DNA from: Lacrimispora defluvii
GTDB lineage: Bacteria; Bacillota; Clostridia; Lachnospirales; Lachnospiraceae
Assembly: GCA_013036995.1 (NCBI GenBank)
Contig: JAAOXG010000013.1
Coordinates: 1 to 64,000 of the forward strand
DNA length: 64,000 nt
Direction of reading: 5' to 3'
Every line of letters begins with the position of its first letter. Position 1 is the first letter of the stretch. The notes below the pieces were generated by a model that ran no database searches, was not told the origin of the DNA, and saw only the letters and a program-made list of their open reading frames with translations. Below are positions 1-6,734 of the stretch, piece by piece. The position numbers and the translations under genes were made by a program.

Positions 1-74
1 TATACCAAAACCATCGGTTTCATGCTATTTTTATGCCAGTTATTATTGAATTTTCAAGGTGCATAGGCACTTAT
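1..74. other. Sequence beyond the broken arsA end
   Basis: This stretch lies immediately downstream of the premature end of arsA. No reading frame in it resembles the missing part of ArsA, so the gene is not simply frameshifted here. It may be the edge of an inserted or recombined element, but only 74 bases are visible and no terminal repeat or target duplication can be recognised. Confidence 0.25.
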
Positions 75-854
75 TTAAGTGCGAAGTTTGAGATATAAAC
101 TTTCTGAAATAGTATCATCGTATCCCGACAGTAATCCGTTCATGATCAATTTCTGGTTTTTTACTCCAATATCTTTAAGTTCATAAGAGGCTCTCGCAGC
201 TTCTTTTAACGGAGTTACCTCAGGTCTTGAAACCAGAATTAAGGTTGTAAGAGTTCCATCAGATAGTGTTTTCACAGCCTTTTTATAGATTTCCCTTTTG
301 CTTTCCAGACCGGACAGCTGCCCTAAACAGGAAGCACCGTGGGTATTTTCGCTGATAAAGCTGCTCCAGGCTGATGGGAGCTGGAGCATTCTTAATGTGT
401 GGCCCGTAGGTGCGGTATCAAAGAAAATAGAATCAAATTCAGCCTGAATTTGTTCATCTGTAATGAACTTTGAAAATTCATTAAAAGCTGCAATTTCAAC
501 TGTGCAGGAACCAGACATCTGTTCCTCCATATTTTTCAAAACCGCGTCCGGAAGCTGCCCCCGATAAGGGGCAATTACACTTTCCCGATACTCTGAAGCC
601 GCTTCTATAGGATCTAAGTTCGCTACCACAAGACCAGGCACGCCAGGAATTGAGACGCCTTTATTGTTCAATTCTGTTTCAAATACATCCTGGAGATTGG
701 AGGCCGGATCTGTGCTGATCAGCATCACCCTTTTTCCTGAATCAGCAAGGGATACCGCTGTGGCACAGGCTGCTGAAGTTTTTCCCACTCCCCCTTTTCC
801 GGTAAAGAAAAGATATTTTGTAAATACTTCTTTTTCTATATCAAAAGTCTCCAT
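75..854 (-). pseudogene. arsA: ArsA arsenite-pump ATPase, C-terminally truncated
   Basis: ArsA is the cytosolic ATPase that energises arsenite efflux and receives As(III) from ArsD. Visible are the P-loop GKGGVGKTS (about residues 19-27), the STDPASN switch I region and DTAPTGHTLRMLQLP (about residues 145-160). The frame stops after about 259 residues, inside the first nucleotide-binding half. Bacterial ArsA is usually near 580 residues with two halves, and even one-half homologues exceed 300. I place the start at the ATG that overlaps the arsD stop as TAATG; a TTG 12 bases upstream is the alternative. It is the last gene of a leftward operon. Whether the fragment folds or works is doubtful. 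Confidence 0.85.
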
Positions 855-1243
855 TAACAACAGCAATCCCCTCCAGAGCAGCCACAGCCTTTTGATTTCT
901 CAGACTCTGCGTCACCTGCAATTTTGCCAATAAAATGTCCCGGAACATCAAGCAATTTTATAAACTCTTCATTTGATGGATATCTGCCGGTTATGGCTAT
1001 TTTTCCATCTACAATAATAACGGGCAGGCCATCTGCACCTTTTTCTCGGACAAAATCATTTACTGTTTTATTTGATACAAATTCCCGGGGCGCATTTGTA
1101 AGATTAAAACGGCCTACATGTACTCCGTGATTCTTTAACGTATTCAGTACTGTGGATATTCTTAATAATTCCGGATCAACAGAAACTCCGCAAAGTCCTG
1201 TTGAGCAGCACATAGCTGGTTCAAAAATCTGCATTTTTTTCAT
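854..1243 (-). CDS. arsD: ArsD arsenic metallochaperone
   Basis: ArsD binds As(III) and delivers it to ArsA, and it weakly represses ars operons. The 129-residue protein has the diagnostic Cys12-Cys13 and Cys18 (CCSTGLC), a thioredoxin-like middle with GLPVIIVDGKI, and a Cys-rich tail (GCGCSGGDCCC) that matches the second vicinal cysteine sites of long ArsD proteins. It lies 24 bases after acr3 and its stop overlaps the arsA start. Its intact state next to a truncated arsA suggests that it has lost its usual partner or acts through another ATPase. Confidence 0.93.
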   Translation of the reverse strand: MKKMQIFEPAMCCSTGLCGVSVDPELLRISTVLNTLKNHGVHVGRFNLTNAPREFVSNKTVNDFVREKGADGLPVIIVDGKIAITGRYPSNEEFIKLLDVPGHFIGKIAGDAESEKSKGCGCSGGDCCC

Positions 1244-1267
1244 ATTCTCATATTTCCTTTCCTGAAA

Positions 1268-2317
1268 TCATTTTGTTTCAAACCAATGAGGTGTCTTATT
1301 TGCTATCTTAACAAGTATAAGCATAATTGGTACTTCCGTTAAAACTCCGACTACGGTGGCAAGTGCTGCCGGAGAATCCATACCGAACAGGGCTATGGCA
1401 ACTGCAACTGCAAGCTCGAAGAAATTGGAAGCACCGATCATTCCCGCAGGGGCTGCTATATTGTGAGGAAGTTTAAGTGCTTTCGCTGCCAGATACGCAA
1501 GGAAGAAAATGAAAAATGTCTGTATGGTAAGCGGCACTGCTATGAGTATTATGTGCAAAGGATTATTTAAAATAACATCACCCTGGAAGGAGAATAAAAG
1601 TACAAGCATCAGCAGCAATCCGGCAATTGTAGCATGATCAAACTTAGGTAAAAACTGATTTTCAAAATATTCTCTTCCTTTTTTCTTACTAACATACATT
1701 CTGGTTAAGACACCTGCCGTTAAAGGTACCACAACAAATAAGACGACTGATAAAATCAGAGTATCCCAGGGAACAGTTACTTTACTCACTCCAAGCAAAA
1801 ATTTGACAATGGGTACAAAGGCAATCAGAATAATCAAGTCATTGGTTGCTACCTGTACAACTGTATAGGCCGGGCTCCCTTTCGTCAGCTGGCTCCATAC
1901 AAAAACCATGGCAGTACAAGGCGCTGCTCCTAATAAAACGGCACCGGCTAAATATTCTTTTCCCAGATCTGCAGGAATGAATCCCTTAAATACAACGTAG
2001 AAAAAGAAAGAAGCAATTGCAAACATGGTGAAAGGCTTTATGAGCCAATTGGTAACCCACGTTACATATAATCCTTTGGGATTTTTTCCAACATGCTTCA
2101 CGCTTTCAAAATCCACCTTCATCATCATTGGGTAAATCATAATCCAGATTAATATGGCAGTAGGAATTGATACATTTGCATATTCAAACTGACTGAAAAA
2201 ACCAGGTACCACCGGAAGAAATTTTCCGATTAATACTCCTGCAACCATACATAGAGCTACCCATATTGTTAAATATCTTTGAAAAAAACCAATCTCTGCT
2301 GATTTTTCTTTCTTCAT
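1268..2317 (-). CDS. acr3: ACR3-family arsenite efflux permease
   Basis: This inner-membrane exporter of As(III) has 349 residues and about ten hydrophobic segments, the usual size and topology of the ACR3 branch of the BART superfamily. The key transport cysteine sits in GAAPCTAMVFVW (Cys134), the position essential in characterised Acr3 proteins. The ATG overlaps the arsR stop as ATGA, so translation is coupled to the upstream repressor. ACR3 can pump by the proton-motive force alone, so resistance need not collapse with the loss of ArsA. The product is often annotated arsB, but it is not of the ArsB family. Confidence 0.95.
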   Translation of the reverse strand: MKKEKSAEIGFFQRYLTIWVALCMVAGVLIGKFLPVVPGFFSQFEYANVSIPTAILIWIMIYPMMMKVDFESVKHVGKNPKGLYVTWVTNWLIKPFTMFAIASFFFYVVFKGFIPADLGKEYLAGAVLLGAAPCTAMVFVWSQLTKGSPAYTVVQVATNDLIILIAFVPIVKFLLGVSKVTVPWDTLILSVVLFVVVPLTAGVLTRMYVSKKKGREYFENQFLPKFDHATIAGLLLMLVLLFSFQGDVILNNPLHIILIAVPLTIQTFFIFFLAYLAAKALKLPHNIAAPAGMIGASNFFELAVAVAIALFGMDSPAALATVVGVLTEVPIMLILVKIANKTPHWFETK

Positions 2318-2676
2318 TCTTCCTCTCCCTCCTGAGATATTTTTGAATTGGCGCAGACATCAACGGTTTTGTACTTTTCGCATTGTCTGTGGTCGGACTC
2401 ATAGGTTGGTAATTCAACTATCTTCTTCCGAAGATACTCCCACAGGTCTTTCTGTTCCTCTTTAAAACTGTCGCTGATTCCAAAATATGCCCATTGTGCC
2501 TTCTTATAACTGTATAAAATCCCGCAGTTTTTCAGTACCGTCAGATGTCTGGACGCGTTGGACTGGGTCATATTCAGACAAATTTCTATCTCACAGACAC
2601 ACATCTCCCGTTCCATCAGCAGGGTCAGGATTCGCAGCCTGCTTTCCTCAGACAGTGCTTTAAAAATATCAGTCAA
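2314..2676 (-). CDS. arsR: ArsR-family arsenic-responsive repressor
   Basis: This winged-helix repressor has 120 residues. It carries an EMCVCEIE metal box with vicinal-type cysteines on helix 3, the classical As(III)-sensing position, followed by the recognition helix QSNASRHLTVLKNCGIL. Two more cysteines lie in the tail (HRQCEKY, DVCANS). The start is a TTG preceded by AAAGGAG at good spacing. It is translationally coupled to acr3. Upstream, positions 2711-2720 hold a small perfect palindrome (GCATATATGC) that could be a secondary operator. It differs clearly from the two other ArsR proteins in this island. Confidence 0.93.
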   Translation of the reverse strand: MTDIFKALSEESRLRILTLLMEREMCVCEIEICLNMTQSNASRHLTVLKNCGILYSYKKAQWAYFGISDSFKEEQKDLWEYLRKKIVELPTYESDHRQCEKYKTVDVCANSKISQEGEEE

Positions 2677-2759
2677 ACGATCACTCCTTTCTTAGTTAAT
2701 ATCTACATGAGCATATATGCATATACTATGCAGCATGAGCTCGTGTGTTACAATAAATA

Positions 2760-3098
2760 TCAGTCCATCTTATCTTTGTTGCATCGTCCGTCTGCTTTCG
2801 TATATTTACAGATACAGTCTTCCTGTTCTATCGTAATATTAGTCCAGTAATTTTTAATCAGTTCAATTAACTGGGTATTATTGCTGTAATGCATCCAGGA
2901 TCCTTCTTTACGGCCTGTTACAAGCCCGCATTCTGTCAGTATCTTCATGTGATAAGATAATGTGGGCTGGGTAATCTCAAAAGATTCCAGAATATTACAT
3001 GCACAAAGTTCACCACAGGATAACATTTCGATAATTTTTAGCCTTGTTGTATCACCTAATGCTTTAAATACCAGCGCAAAGTCTACATGCTGATCCAT
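2760..3098 (-). CDS. arsR: ArsR-family repressor, first gene of the leftward ars operon
   Basis: This 112-residue winged-helix repressor has the metal box ELCACNILESF, the recognition helix QPTLSYHMKILTECGLV, and a distinctive cysteine-bearing tail (DCICKYTKADGRC) that could add metal ligands. A GGAGA ribosome site precedes the ATG. It is the first gene after the near-consensus promoter at 3157-3184 and probably represses the whole arsR-arsR-acr3-arsD-arsA' unit. The 83-base gap to the next arsR has no strong terminator, so read-through is expected. Having two ArsR proteins in one operon suggests staged or multi-ligand sensing, which is inference. Confidence 0.92.
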   Translation of the reverse strand: MDQHVDFALVFKALGDTTRLKIIEMLSCGELCACNILESFEITQPTLSYHMKILTECGLVTGRKEGSWMHYSNNTQLIELIKNYWTNITIEQEDCICKYTKADGRCNKDKMD

Positions 3099-3132
3099 TG
3101 TCTTTCTCCATCTCGTATTTACAGGATATATG

Positions 3133-3195
3133 ATATAGATACTTATCTATATTTTAATTATAAAAGCATATTGATATTTGTCAATATGCTTTTAT
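3133..3195 (-). promoter_or_regulatory. Leftward ars promoter with two overlapping operators
   Basis: On the minus strand TTGACA (3184-3179), a 16-base spacer and TATAAT (3162-3157) form a consensus sigma-A promoter. A perfect 15-bp inverted repeat (3160-3174 and 3181-3195, 6-base spacer) covers the -35, the spacer and half of the -10. A second perfect 9-bp inverted repeat (3133-3141 and 3144-3152, 2-base spacer) lies just downstream, near the start point. Both fit ArsR-family dyad operators. The large repeat could form a hairpin but has no T-run after it. Confidence 0.8.
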
Positions 3196-3222
3196 GTAAA
3201 TTTTATGTAATTTTAAATGACT

Positions 3223-3717
3223 TTAACCAGCCACCTTGCTTCTCCGCTCAACCAATACCACATCATGCCACTTTCCGTTATCCATTTTCCCCAGCCTTTC
3301 CCTATAACCAATTTCCCTGAATCCGCATTTTTTATGCAGATTCAGGCTGGCGGCATTCTCTCTGATAATCCCGGACTGTAACGTCCAGTAACCATTTTCT
3401 TCTGATAATCTGATTAATTCTTCTAAAAGAGCTGTCCCGACTTTTTGTCCTTGATAGCTGGTACCCATATAGATGCTTACTTCTGCCACCCCTGAATAAA
3501 CGCATCGCCCCGAAACAGGAGATAAAGCAGCCCAGCCAAGAATCGTATCACCTCTCCTGGCGGTCAGACGGCAGGCGCTGCAATGACTTCTGTCCCAGTC
3601 TTCCCAGTCCGGTGCCTCACTTTGAAATGTAGCAATTTTAGTCCTTATCCCTTCCATGTAAATTTCTGCAGCCTGAGGCCAGTCTGTTGCTTTCATTTCA
3701 TCAATAATGTAATCCAT
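3223..3717 (-). CDS. GNAT acetyltransferase of the PAT/Bar type, possible ArsN1
   Basis: This cytosolic GNAT enzyme of about 164 residues resembles phosphinothricin/methionine-sulfoximine N-acetyltransferases. It has the N-terminal EIYMEGIRTKIATFQSEAP segment, the acetyl-CoA loop YQGQKVGTALL and the SLNLHKKCGFREIGYRERLGK end. I start it at the ATG with AAGGAGG eight bases upstream, seven codons inside the longest frame. PAT-like proteins in ars operons (ArsN1) acetylate the organoarsenical antibiotic arsinothricin. Its place between two ars operons makes that the best guess, but a general PPT/MSX acetyltransferase cannot be excluded. Confidence 0.8.
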   Translation of the reverse strand: MDYIIDEMKATDWPQAAEIYMEGIRTKIATFQSEAPDWEDWDRSHCSACRLTARRGDTILGWAALSPVSGRCVYSGVAEVSIYMGTSYQGQKVGTALLEELIRLSEENGYWTLQSGIIRENAASLNLHKKCGFREIGYRERLGKMDNGKWHDVVLVERRSKVAG

Positions 3718-3763
3718 AACCTGTTCCTCCTTAACCATATGAGTTTCATGTCTCCTGTGCTGC

Positions 3764-4198
3764 CTATCTGCTGCTTTCCACAGCTTCTTTAAGAAGCTCT
3801 AAGCTCTCAAGTACCTGATATCTTTTTCTCTCAGGAATTGCGTTGAAAATATCTCTATAATATGTTTCCATGCTTTCTTCAATATCCTTAAAAACACTTC
3901 TGCCCTTTTCCGTTAATTGAATGATTACATAACGCCTGTTCTCCAAATCAGATTCCCGGAGAACGAAATCTGATTCCACCAGATTATTAATAGTCCGGCT
4001 CATCGTGCTTTTATCCAATCCCAGCAAACCAGACAGATCAACCAATGAAATCTTTTCTTTTCGCCCGATTTCAACAATCGCATGGCACTGTGCCAAGCTG
4101 ATACCACAGCAGGATGCATCACTCTTTTCAAGAATACCTAAATCTCTGACCAGTATCCGGATCAATTCACGCAACAATCCACTTCCATGATTTATCAT
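3764..4198 (-). CDS. MarR-family regulator with a CC...C cysteine cluster
   Basis: This 144-residue MarR-type dimeric winged-helix repressor has ISLVDLSGLLGLDKSTMSRTINNLVESDFV as the DNA-binding part, shown here only to mark its place, and ENRRYVIIQLTEKG as the wing. The N-terminal half contains SCCGISLAQCHAI, with two adjacent cysteines and a third seven residues on, suggesting a thiol- or metalloid-sensing site. The ATG with GAGGTGA upstream is chosen over an earlier ATG. It is divergent from arsR-arsP, shares a 146-base intergenic region with them, and precedes the GNAT gene on the same strand. The inducer is unknown. Confidence 0.85.
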   Translation of the reverse strand: MINHGSGLLRELIRILVRDLGILEKSDASCCGISLAQCHAIVEIGRKEKISLVDLSGLLGLDKSTMSRTINNLVESDFVLRESDLENRRYVIIQLTEKGRSVFKDIEESMETYYRDIFNAIPERKRYQVLESLELLKEAVESSR

Positions 4199-4233
4199 AT
4201 TTATCACCTCAAAAAACATGATAACATGCAACT

Positions 4234-4248
4234 GTTGTATTTTGCAAC
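4234..4248. promoter_or_regulatory. Likely MarR operator
   Basis: A near-palindrome GTTGTA-TTT-TGCAAC with one mismatch overlaps a minus-strand TTGCAA that can serve as the -35 of the marR gene. GCAACTGT also occurs twice in direct orientation here. Size and position fit autoregulation by the MarR protein. Confidence 0.5.
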
Positions 4249-4279
4249 TGTGATCTTAAAATTATTATTTTATTTTGTC

Positions 4280-4331
4280 TTGACTTTCATTTCTTTTGAG
4301 CATATACTATGTTACATCAAATTATTTTGAT
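4280..4331 (+). promoter_or_regulatory. Promoter and ArsR operator of arsR-arsP
   Basis: TTGACT (4280-4285), a 17-base spacer and TATACT (4303-4308) form a good promoter. Just after it ATCAAA-TTAT-TTTGAT (4316-4331) is a perfect dyad of the ATCAA/TTGAT kind bound by ArsR/SmtB repressors. Repressor bound there would block the start site of arsR at 4345. Confidence 0.75.
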
Positions 4332-4344
4332 ATGAGGTGAAAAT

Positions 4345-4659
4345 ATGGAGCTTAATCCGGAAAAATGCGCAAAGGTATTTAAAGCCCTTTGTGATGAAAA
4401 ACGGCTTATGATTATGGAACTGCTTCGAAGCGGTGAAAAATGCGCCTGTATTCTGATAGATCAGATGGATATCGGCCAGTCCGCCTTATCTTATCACATG
4501 AAGATCCTTTGTGAATCCGGAATTGTGGAAAGCAGACAGGAAGGTAAATGGACACATTATAAAATCAGTGAACAAGGCAGTGATTATGCTATGCTCCTTT
4601 TAAAATCCATTACTACTCCCAATCTGGAGGCAGAGCATAAGAGCAGCAGCAATAGATAA
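4345..4659 (+). CDS. arsR: ArsR-family repressor of the arsP operon
   Basis: This third ArsR-family repressor of the island has 104 residues. It has GEKCACILIDQM as the metal box, QSALSYHMKILCESGIVESRQEGKWTHY shown only as the recognition-helix and wing region, and a Cys in the N-terminal helix (PEKCAKVFKALCDEKR). Cysteine pairs at these two places resemble repressors that sense trivalent organoarsenicals as well as arsenite, but selectivity cannot be read with certainty. GAGGTG lies before the ATG. It is followed after 44 bases by arsP and most likely controls it. Confidence 0.9.
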   Translation: MELNPEKCAKVFKALCDEKRLMIMELLRSGEKCACILIDQMDIGQSALSYHMKILCESGIVESRQEGKWTHYKISEQGSDYAMLLLKSITTPNLEAEHKSSSNR

Positions 4660-4703
4660 AGCCATCAATACAATTATATTTTAGAAAGAGAGGTACCAGT
4701 TCA

Positions 4704-5717
4704 ATGAATCCCCTTCCTACAATCTGGCTGTTTCTTCAAGACCAGATACTTGGCATGAAATGGCTAAATGCCGTCATTGGAAAACTGCTTTCAGGTCTTG
4801 GCATTGACATTTCCAGTCAGTTTGGCGGCAGTATCCGCTTTTTTATCTATGATGTTTTGAAAATCACCGTTTTGCTTTGCGTACTGATTTTTATGATATC
4901 ATACATTCAGAGCTATTTCCCCCCTGAGCGCAGCAAAAAAATCATGAGCCGGTTTCATGGTGTATGGGCAAACCTGATGGCAGCACTGCTTGGTACCGTC
5001 ACTCCATTTTGCTCCTGTTCATCCATTCCCCTGTTTATTGGCTTTACCAGTGCCGGATTACCTTTGGGCGTGACATTTTCCTTCCTCATTTCCTCTCCCA
5101 TGGTAGACCTTGGCTCCCTTGTGCTGCTGATGAGTATCTTTGGAATAAAGGTGGCATTTACTTATGTGATTCTCGGGCTCATCCTCGCCGTGCTTGGAGG
5201 TACTTTGATCGAGAAGCTTCATATGGAAAACCAGGTTGAGGATTTTATCCGATCCGTTAACAGTGTGGATATTGATTCTCCCAGCCTTACCCGAAAAGAC
5301 CGGGTGATTTATGCCAGGGAACAGGTGGAATCCACATTTAAAAAAGTGCTTCCCTATCTTTTAATCGGTGTAGGTATTGGTGCAGTCATTCATAACTGGA
5401 TTCCTGAAAGCTGGATCGAGGCGGTACTGGGCAGTCACAATCCCTTTGGTGTGATATTAGCCGCTTTGCTGGGCATTCCCATGTATGCAGATATTTTTGG
5501 AACGATACCAGTTGCAGAAGCGCTTCTTTACAAGGGGGCACAGCTTGGAACTGTACTCTCCTTTATGATGGCGGTTACGACCCTGAGCCTGCCCTCCATC
5601 ATTATGCTGCGTAAAGCTGTTAAGCCTAAATTACTTAGTCTATTCGTGGCCATCTGTACGACCGGCATCATTATCGTTGGCTATCTGTTTAATATTTTAC
5701 AAAATTATATTATATAA
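4704..5717 (+). CDS. arsP: ArsP-type permease (organoarsenical efflux)
   Basis: This 337-residue membrane protein of the DUF318/UPF0718 permease family has about eight membrane segments. The signature TPFCSCSSIPLF (Cys103 and Cys105) in the first conserved repeat and LLGIPMYADIFGTIP in the second are clear. ArsP exports methylarsenite and trivalent aromatic arsenicals; related permeases move other soft metals. Clustering with arsR and the ars operon supports arsenic. No arsM methyltransferase is visible, so the substrate would be external or made elsewhere. An AGAAAGAGAGG site precedes the ATG. Confidence 0.85.
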   Translation: MNPLPTIWLFLQDQILGMKWLNAVIGKLLSGLGIDISSQFGGSIRFFIYDVLKITVLLCVLIFMISYIQSYFPPERSKKIMSRFHGVWANLMAALLGTVTPFCSCSSIPLFIGFTSAGLPLGVTFSFLISSPMVDLGSLVLLMSIFGIKVAFTYVILGLILAVLGGTLIEKLHMENQVEDFIRSVNSVDIDSPSLTRKDRVIYAREQVESTFKKVLPYLLIGVGIGAVIHNWIPESWIEAVLGSHNPFGVILAALLGIPMYADIFGTIPVAEALLYKGAQLGTVLSFMMAVTTLSLPSIIMLRKAVKPKLLSLFVAICTTGIIIVGYLFNILQNYII

Positions 5718-5743
5718 TAAATCACTGAATGGAGGATCTTATT

Positions 5744-6103
5744 ATGGCAATGTTTGGGTTTGGCAAGAAAAAAGAAGAGGTACCAGCAAAAAATTCGGGA
5801 TGCGGCTGTAGCAGCAATGAGGCAATGGCCGAATCAGAAGAAACCAGGACCTGTGGCGCATCAGTCAAGGTACTTGGCTCCGGCTGCGCAAAATGCAATC
5901 AGCTGGAAGCCGCCACCCGGGAAGCACTGAACGAACTGGGTATGGACAATACAATCGATCATGTAACGGATTTTTCACAAATTGGAGCTTACGGCGTTAT
6001 GTCTACACCCGCTCTTGTAGTTGACGGCAAAGTAGTTTCCTTTGGTAAGGTTCTTAAAAAAGATGAGATTGTCAAAATTCTGAAGGATATAAGAAAAGCT
6101 TAA
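5744..6103 (+). CDS. Thioredoxin-fold redox protein of the ars operon
   Basis: This small protein of 119 residues has an N-terminal Cys-rich extension (SGCGCSS, TCG) and a thioredoxin/glutaredoxin-like domain of the MTH895/TM0996 type with active site GCAKC (Cys48-Cys51) and cis-Pro in STPALVVDGK. Such proteins often follow arsP-type permeases and may reduce or carry the metalloid. GGAGG lies seven bases before the chosen ATG; a frame start 15 bases upstream lacks its own ribosome site. It lies 26 bases after arsP and ends inside the terminator palindrome. Confidence 0.85.
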   Translation: MAMFGFGKKKEEVPAKNSGCGCSSNEAMAESEETRTCGASVKVLGSGCAKCNQLEAATREALNELGMDNTIDHVTDFSQIGAYGVMSTPALVVDGKVVSFGKVLKKDEIVKILKDIRKA

Positions 6104-6144
6104 TTATAACCATAAAAAAGCGGCCGCTTTTTTATGGTTATAAT
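6103..6144. terminator. 42-bp perfect palindrome, bidirectional terminator
   Basis: Positions 6103-6144 read identically on both strands with no unpaired base, centred on GCGGCCGC flanked by A6 and T6. It starts on the last base of the thioredoxin-like gene's stop codon and sits between convergent transcription units. The T-run after the GC core gives a Rho-independent terminator in both directions. Confidence 0.9.
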
Positions 6145-6182
6145 GTGTTTATCTATCTCTGTTATTACTCCCCTGAAAGTTA

Positions 6183-6713
6183 TTACAGAAAATTGAAGAT
6201 TTGCTCCAGAGGTTCAACCGGACCTGTCTTTGGCTGGCTCATAGTTCCCATCAAAGCAGCATTTGGTACCAGAACCATAGTGGTCGTCTGATAACCTTTT
6301 TCTTTAATCTTAGCACAATCGAATTCTACCAGCAGCTCCCCTGCTTTCACATGATCTCCCTGCTTTACCAAAGCATGAAAGCCATCACCCTCCAGCTGTA
6401 CTGTATCTATGCCGATATGAAGCAAAACTTCCATACCATCCCCGGTTGTCATACCAATTGCATGTCCGGTTGGAAATACGGATACAATCTCACCATCAAC
6501 CGGAGCATATAACGTTCCTTCTTCTGGCTCTATTCCAACACCTGGTCCCATAACTTCCTCTGCAAATACCGGATCGCTTACCTTAGAAAGCGGTATTACA
6601 GTTCCTTTTAAAGGACTGTAAATTGTTTTAGGCTCACAGGTTATTCTTTTAATAGAAGAAGTATTTAATTCCTTTGCCTCTTTATTACCAAATAAATTAT
6701 TTAAAAATCCCAT
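6183..6713 (-). CDS. PTS EIIA component, glucose family
   Basis: This cytosolic phosphocarrier has 176 residues. The EIIA-Glc fold shows YSPLKGTVIPLSKV, PTGHAIGM (His84) and LLHIGIDTVQLEG (His99, the phosphorylated residue). It takes phosphate from HPr and passes it to EIIB. It is a separate gene, whereas related beta-glucoside permeases often carry IIA fused at the C-terminus. The EIIBC in the same cluster lacks IIA, so the two are probably partners. It lies 21 bases after the beta-glucuronidase. General EIIA-Glc (Crr) roles are possible. Confidence 0.92.
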   Translation of the reverse strand: MGFLNNLFGNKEAKELNTSSIKRITCEPKTIYSPLKGTVIPLSKVSDPVFAEEVMGPGVGIEPEEGTLYAPVDGEIVSVFPTGHAIGMTTGDGMEVLLHIGIDTVQLEGDGFHALVKQGDHVKAGELLVEFDCAKIKEKGYQTTTMVLVPNAALMGTMSQPKTGPVEPLEQIFNFL

Positions 6714-6734
6714 TTTGTTCAGCCCTCTATATAA

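Noticed and set aside
3160-3195. Terminator of the GNAT gene
   Set aside because: The stem is strong but no T-run follows on the minus strand, and it coincides exactly with a consensus promoter, so an operator is the better reading.
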